Below, piece by piece: positions 5,477-9,703 of a stretch of DNA of 9,703 nucleotides. Origin of the DNA: Nitrospinota bacterium (GTDB lineage Bacteria; Nitrospirota; Nitrospiria; Nitrospirales; UBA8639); contig JADFRB010000035.1 of NCBI GenBank assembly GCA_022561525.1, forward strand, positions 1 to 9,703, written 5' to 3'. How positions within the stretch are numbered: position 1 is the stretch's first letter; every line of letters begins with the position of its first letter. A model generated the notes under the pieces. It saw nothing but the letters and a program-made list of their open reading frames with translations. It was not told the origin of the DNA and ran no database searches. A program made the position numbers and the translations under genes.

Positions 5477-6760
5477 ATGCACGACCGCAAACTTATGCGA
5501 CATTCTCAGGTCCATATTCTGTTCGTCGAAGATGATGAAGACGATTATCTGATTGTCAAAGATCTGCTGTCGGATATTGAAGACACCACCTTCCAGATTG
5601 ATTGGGTTTCTGAATACGACGAAGCCAAACAACGCATTCATCCGCATCGCTATGACATTTTCCTCTTCGACTATCGCCTAGGCCGCCACACGGGCCTTGA
5701 CCTGGTCAGATACGTTCGAACAATCAAATCGTCATCCCCTTGTATTCTTCTGACGGGTCAAGATGACCGTCATGTAGACATCATGGCCGGGGAAACCGGC
5801 GCCGTTGATTATCTGCTCAAGAGTGAACTCACCGCCTCCGGCTTAGAACGATCGATTCGGTATGCCCTGGAACGACGAAACGCAGAGATCGAGCGTGAAA
5901 TCCTCACGGAGCAACTCCTGGAAACATCACGTCAATTGGGGATGGCTGAAGTGGCTGTGAATGTGTTGCACAATGTGGGGAACGTCCTCAACAGTATGAA
6001 CGTGTCTGCCACTCAACTGGTCAAGTTTTTGCACGAATCCCACACCGATGATATCGGAAAAATTGCGAAGATGGTCCAAGCCCATCATGACGATTTGGCC
6101 GAATTTCTCACACAGGATTCACAGGGCAAACACATTTTCCCCTACTTGGCCAAATTCGGTGAACACCTAGCAACCCAACATCAGGCCATGTTCGAAGAAA
6201 TACAGGCTCTGACCAAGAATCTCGACCATGTCAAGCACATCATTCGAGCCCAGCAGGCCAACACCACATCGATCAATCACTCCGAACCCGTTGTCGTCTC
6301 TGAATTGATGGAGCAAGCCCTCAGCATCAATCTCAGCCCACTCTCACAGCATCACGTTAAAATTGTCCGCAACTATGCCGATACTCCTCTTATCATCTCT
6401 GACAAGCATCAAATCCTACAGATTTTGGTTAACCTTATTCGAAATGCCACACATGCCATGATCGAAAACCCCGGGGACTCCCATTGTCTGAGCCTGACAA
6501 TCGACCAGTCCCCCGAAGATCACCGAATCCAACTCTCTGTTCACGATACAGGAGTCGGAATCAATCCGGAGCATCTCACACGGATTTTTTCTCAAGGCTT
6601 TACCACGAAACCGGAAGGCCATGGATGGGGATTGCATAGCAGTGCCCTGGCTGCAAAGTCCTTACAGGGAACACTTCACGCGTTCAGTGATGGCAAAGGG
6701 CAAGGGGCTCGGGTTACCCTGGATCTTCCCTTCATACCTGTGGAGGTGCATGCCTCATGA
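5477..6760 (+). CDS. Soluble hybrid sensor kinase: N-terminal receiver plus histidine kinase
   Basis: A 427-residue protein without membrane segments, hence cytoplasmic. Residues about 11-130 form a receiver: VEDDEDD pocket (D19, D20), phosphoacceptor D65 in LFDYRLG, T93 in LLTG and K115 in LLKSEL. A coiled linker (about 130-155) follows. The dimerisation/phosphotransfer region holds H165 in VLHNVGNVLNS, a non-standard H box typical of one kinase group. The ATPase domain has an N box (VNLIRNATHAM, N319/N323), G1 DTGVGI (357-362), an F-box-like FSQGFTTK, and G2 GHGWGL (381-386). With no sensor domain of its own, it is probably switched by phosphorylation of its receiver. The start is ATG 5477 or ATG 5495, since an in-frame stop lies at 5471. 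Neither has a good ribosome binding site, and MRHS at 5495 resembles the start of the 4419 gene. Its stop overlaps the next gene's ATG. Confidence 0.94.
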   Translation: MHDRKLMRHSQVHILFVEDDEDDYLIVKDLLSDIEDTTFQIDWVSEYDEAKQRIHPHRYDIFLFDYRLGRHTGLDLVRYVRTIKSSSPCILLTGQDDRHVDIMAGETGAVDYLLKSELTASGLERSIRYALERRNAEIEREILTEQLLETSRQLGMAEVAVNVLHNVGNVLNSMNVSATQLVKFLHESHTDDIGKIAKMVQAHHDDLAEFLTQDSQGKHIFPYLAKFGEHLATQHQAMFEEIQALTKNLDHVKHIIRAQQANTTSINHSEPVVVSELMEQALSINLSPLSQHHVKIVRNYADTPLIISDKHQILQILVNLIRNATHAMIENPGDSHCLSLTIDQSPEDHRIQLSVHDTGVGINPEHLTRIFSQGFTTKPEGHGWGLHSSALAAKSLQGTLHAFSDGKGQGARVTLDLPFIPVEVHAS

Positions 6761-7383
6761 CAGCAGCCGCGGAAAATCGAAGGGTGTTAGTGATAGATGA
6801 TAATCCGGCCATTCATGAAGATTTCCGGAAGATTCTCTTGCCACCAACGCCCGGCAACGACTTTCATGCAGCGCGCGCTCAGCTCTTCGGGGGTTCCGAA
6901 CCTCCAACGCCTCGCATTGATTTTCACCTCGACTGTGCGGACCAAGGGGAACAAGGCTTTGAGATGGTCAAAGAGGCCATGCACAACGGATGCCCCTATG
7001 CGATGGCGTTTGTGGATATGCGCATGCCGCCGGGATGGGATGGCGCCGAGACCATTGAACAGATTTGGCAGGTCGACCCGGACATCCAAATCGTGATCTG
7101 CACCGCCTACTCCGACCATGATTGGGACCACCTGCTGACTCGTCTCTCTCACCCGGATCAGCTCCTGATTCTCCGAAAGCCTTTTGAAGCCATCGAAGTG
7201 ATGCAATTGGCCACATCGTTAACGGAACGTTGGAATCAGCATGTCCACACCAAACAACAACTCGACATGCTGGCCGCGCTGCAAGAAGAACGAGCTGGGG
7301 AGGTTCAACAGGCAATCCGAGAACTTGAGGAAGAGGCCAATCGTCGGGGACACATTCCGAGTGAACCATCCCAAAGGAGTTAA
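6757..7383 (+). CDS. Response regulator with enlarged receiver domain and C-terminal coiled coil
   Basis: A 208-residue protein. The receiver starts with RVLVIDDN (D14, D15), but about 25 extra residues (roughly 28-57, with PPTPGNDF and PPTPRIDF) sit between the first helix and second strand. The phosphoacceptor is D87 in FVDMRMPPGWDG, the switch threonine T116 is in ICTAYSD, and K141 is in LRKPF. Residues about 155-197 are charged and heptad-like, probably a coiled coil for dimerisation or partner binding. No DNA-binding or enzymatic output domain is present. From memory, receivers of this kind often accompany kinases carrying the HNVGN box. The ATG overlaps the kinase stop by four bases, and GGAGGT at 6742-6747 lies 9 nt upstream, so the two should be translated together and are likely to be cognate. 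Confidence 0.93.
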   Translation: MTAAAENRRVLVIDDNPAIHEDFRKILLPPTPGNDFHAARAQLFGGSEPPTPRIDFHLDCADQGEQGFEMVKEAMHNGCPYAMAFVDMRMPPGWDGAETIEQIWQVDPDIQIVICTAYSDHDWDHLLTRLSHPDQLLILRKPFEAIEVMQLATSLTERWNQHVHTKQQLDMLAALQEERAGEVQQAIRELEEEANRRGHIPSEPSQRS

Positions 7384-7422
7384 AGGGACCCAACCTATGG
7401 ATCTTGTCCAACGAGGAAATCG

Positions 7423-8670
7423 ATGAGCACGACACTGATGATTCAGGCGATCGATGATGATGACGACGACCTGCGTATATTGGAAGAATTCCTTCGAGAA
7501 ATCCCCAACACTCACGTGACCTTTCACGGCTATGGTGATTTACTATCTGGGATGAGGGCCCTCCAGCATAACCCAGGGGACCTCCTCTTCCTCGATTTTC
7601 GGTTAGGCGCCAAAACCGGCATCGAAGCCTTTCGGGAAATCCAAGGCATGGGCTATACAAAGCCCGTCATCCTTCTCACAGGCAATGGCGATGAACACAC
7701 AGCGGTCGAAGCCATGAAATCCGGCATTGCCGATTATCTGTCGAAGGCGACGCTGGCTCCAACGATTCTTCACCGCGCCATCACCAACGCTCTGGAAAAA
7801 CATCAGTTACGACAAGCGATTCAGGAACAGCAACGGCGGATTGAAGCCGCCGATCGTGAAAGCCTTCTCCGGATTCGTAGCGAAAAAGAGGTGTTAGAGC
7901 ACACCTTGATTGGATCGTTGGCAGCCATAACCCAGGTCTTGTCCATCATGAATCCGGAAGTGTTTAGTCGTTCCATTCGCATTACCCGATATGTCACCGC
8001 CATTGCGAAACAGATGGAGCTCCCGGAGATCTGGCAATTGGAAGTCGCCGCCATGCTCTCTCAAATAGGCTGCATTACGTTTCCACCAGAGATTTTACAC
8101 AACCTGGCAAGGGGAAGGGAATTGGGCCATACAGAAGCGCAACTCTATGATCAATACCCCTCGATTGGAGCGGACATGATTCGGAAGATTCCTCGAATGG
8201 ATAGAGTCGCCGACATTATCGAGCATCAAGAACACGTTCTCGATAATCCAGCCCACCAAGACAAACTGGACACCATTCCCCTGGAATCGCGAATTCTCAA
8301 AGTTGCCATTGATATGGACGCCCTCGAATCGACTGGATACTCAAAACAACAAGCCATGGATACCCTTCGCATCCATGTCAAAAAGTATGACCCAGTGGTG
8401 CTCCATAACCTTCGGGTGATTTCCAAAAAGAGCATTCTTAAAACCAAAGAGGTCGACATGGCTGACCTGAGCCCGCCCATGGTCTTGGCCGAGGATATTC
8501 GCGCCAAATCAGGAGCCACGGTTTTACCAAAAGGCCAACCGGTCACGGTCACTATGTTGATCCGCCTCCACAATTTTTCCCTATTTCAACCTATCCGGGA
8601 ACCCCTGACAGTCTTCCTTCCGGTGACGACCCTCAATGAGGAGCTGGAGTTGGCGGTTGCCACTGTTTAA
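7423..8670 (+). CDS. Receiver protein with degenerate HD-GYP output domain
   Basis: A 415-residue protein. Residues 5-122 are a receiver with six consecutive aspartates (D11-D16) in the pocket region, phosphoacceptor D58 in LFLDFRLG, T86 in LLTGNGD and K108. A coiled linker spans about 123-160. Residues about 165-345 align by eye with HD-GYP phosphodiesterases (SRSIRITRYV, AAMLSQIG, PPEIL, YPSIGADMI, ESRILKVA). The HD metal-binding dyad is replaced by S213-Q214, HHE is H268-Q269-E270, and the DGxGYP signature is missing. Hydrolysis of c-di-GMP is therefore unlikely, although ligand binding or partner contact remains possible. The C-terminal portion (about 345-400, AEDIRAKSGATVLPKGQ) resembles the small domain often following such modules. 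The ATG has GAGGA six nt upstream and lies 39 nt after the previous gene, so it is probably co-transcribed. Confidence 0.92.
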   Translation: MSTTLMIQAIDDDDDDLRILEEFLREIPNTHVTFHGYGDLLSGMRALQHNPGDLLFLDFRLGAKTGIEAFREIQGMGYTKPVILLTGNGDEHTAVEAMKSGIADYLSKATLAPTILHRAITNALEKHQLRQAIQEQQRRIEAADRESLLRIRSEKEVLEHTLIGSLAAITQVLSIMNPEVFSRSIRITRYVTAIAKQMELPEIWQLEVAAMLSQIGCITFPPEILHNLARGRELGHTEAQLYDQYPSIGADMIRKIPRMDRVADIIEHQEHVLDNPAHQDKLDTIPLESRILKVAIDMDALESTGYSKQQAMDTLRIHVKKYDPVVLHNLRVISKKSILKTKEVDMADLSPPMVLAEDIRAKSGATVLPKGQPVTVTMLIRLHNFSLFQPIREPLTVFLPVTTLNEELELAVATV

Positions 8671-8863
8671 TGAGCCGAGAATCTTCTGACCCAGGCCATT
8701 CTCCCCCCAGCACAGCCCTGAAACGGAAAACGATATAAACCATCGAAGAGCTTCTACCGATATAGTACCCACAGCCATGTCAGTGGAGAGCCTGATCTGC
8801 CACATAGCCCTGATAAGGGAAAGGCATTTCCTGTTCATTGCTGGCCAATGAGCCACATTACTT
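8671..8863. other. Intergenic gap after the signalling cassette
   Basis: In 193 bp between the degenerate HD-GYP gene and the deacetylase-like gene I see no gene and no clear intrinsic terminator. Only a short GGAAA/TTTCC inverted repeat lies near 8819-8832. A promoter for the next gene may lie here, but no convincing hexamer pair was found. Confidence 0.4.
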
Positions 8864-9703
8864 ATGTTTAACGTCGCACCATCTGATTACTGCAATATAG
8901 CTTCTCACGAGAAACCTCGTCTGACGGTGGTGATTGACACCGAAGAAGAGTTCGATTGGTCTCGGGACTTTGCTCGCGAGAATACATCCATTCAAGCCAT
9001 GCAATGGATTGGACGAGCTCAGACGGTCTTCGATGAATATGGAATCACCCCTGTCTACGTCATTGACTACCCGGTGGCGTCACAACCGGATGGACACACA
9101 TCACTAGCCGAAATTCATGGAGACGGGCGGTGCATCATCGGCACTCATTTGCACCCTTGGGTGAATCCTCCGTTTGAGGAAGTCGTCAATCGAAGAAATT
9201 CTTTTGCCGGAAATCTTTCCATGACCTTAGAGAAAGTTAAACTCCTGGTGCTCACCGAATGCATCGAAGAGCATTTTGGTACTCGCCCGACAATCTATAA
9301 AGCCGGACGCTATGGCGTTGGCCCCAATACCACCACGATTTTGGAAGAGCTCGGCTATGAAATCGATCTCAGCGTGTGTCCACACATGAATTATGCCTCA
9401 GAAGATGGGCCAGATTACTCTGACAATTCTTCCTGGCCGTTTTGGTTTGGCAAAGACAAGCAACTTCTGGAACTACCCCTAACCGTCGGCTATACAGGAC
9501 TGCTCAGACATGTAGGACCGGCACTTCACCCCGTGGCGTCCAATTCCTTCTTCACCTCATTGCGAATTCCAGGAATCTTGGCGCGATTAAACGTACTCAA
9601 TAAAAGCTGGCTTTCACCAGAAGGCTACTCCTCTACCGAACATCAACACGTCACCCGGACTCTCTATAATGCAGGGTTGCGGGTGTTCTCCATGGCCTTT
9701 CAT
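8864..9703 (+). CDS. WalW/polysaccharide deacetylase-like protein (N-terminal part, runs off right edge)
   Basis: The first 280 residues are visible. It appears to have the NodB-like deacetylase fold: the first motif is TVVIDTEEEFDW with D25 as the candidate catalytic base, the metal-ligand pair is H95-x-H97 in GTHLHPW, and a conserved KAGRYGVGP segment (146-154) follows. Other stretches such as DYPVASQP, NPPFEE and LLELPLTVG match what I remember of WalW-type proteins found in exopolysaccharide gene clusters. Metal-dependent removal of acetyl groups from a glycan is therefore likely, but the substrate is unknown. No signal peptide is visible at the N-terminus, so it may act in the cytoplasm on a precursor. 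The start is ATG 8864: an in-frame stop at 8849-8851 excludes a longer protein. The ribosome binding site is weak. The protein ends mid-domain at the window edge. Confidence 0.88.
   Translation, partial: MFNVAPSDYCNIASHEKPRLTVVIDTEEEFDWSRDFARENTSIQAMQWIGRAQTVFDEYGITPVYVIDYPVASQPDGHTSLAEIHGDGRCIIGTHLHPWVNPPFEEVVNRRNSFAGNLSMTLEKVKLLVLTECIEEHFGTRPTIYKAGRYGVGPNTTTILEELGYEIDLSVCPHMNYASEDGPDYSDNSSWPFWFGKDKQLLELPLTVGYTGLLRHVGPALHPVASNSFFTSLRIPGILARLNVLNKSWLSPEGYSSTEHQHVTRTLYNAGLRVFSMAFH

Overview
The window looks like chromosomal DNA of moderate GC from a free-living Gram-negative bacterium. Nitrospirota, in particular Nitrospira-like bacteria, is my best guess. That rests on remembered resemblances: a 146-bp palindromic intergenic repeat of a kind I associate with Nitrospira genomes, a zinc-ribbon NUDIX protein, a WalW-like deacetylase, and short Rcp1-type receiver proteins next to hybrid kinases. 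No database search was made, so the assignment is an inference.

Left part (1-2821): a zinc-ribbon NUDIX hydrolase runs off the left edge on the minus strand. Divergent from it is a PLP-dependent sugar aminotransferase of the DegT/DnrJ/EryC1/StrS family, with a perfect 7-1-7 palindrome just upstream of its start. Next come an AT-rich gene for a membrane-anchored, TPR-like protein of unknown function and, converging on it, queF (preQ0 reductase, queuosine pathway).

Middle part (2822-3924): about 1.1 kb without a convincing gene. It holds the 146-bp inverted repeat, a stray copy of its end sequence, smaller direct repeats and, at its right end, a well-formed GEMM-I (cyclic-di-GMP class I) riboswitch. 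The aptamer is followed by an intrinsic terminator and then by a strong ribosome binding site.

Right part (3925-8670): a plus-strand signalling cassette. Three Rcp1-like single-domain response regulators come first, the second cut off before its phosphoacceptor region. After a 240-nt gap come a soluble receiver-histidine kinase, a large-receiver response regulator whose start overlaps the kinase stop, and a receiver protein with an HD-GYP-like output domain that has lost its metal-binding HD dyad and its GYP motif. The riboswitch leader probably makes expression of at least the first three genes depend on c-di-GMP. The last gene is a degenerate relative of c-di-GMP phosphodiesterases. The cassette therefore joins phosphorelay signalling to c-di-GMP at both ends. 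Whether one transcript covers all six genes cannot be decided from sequence alone.

Right edge (8864-9703): the first 280 codons of a WalW/polysaccharide deacetylase-like protein, truncated by the end of the window.
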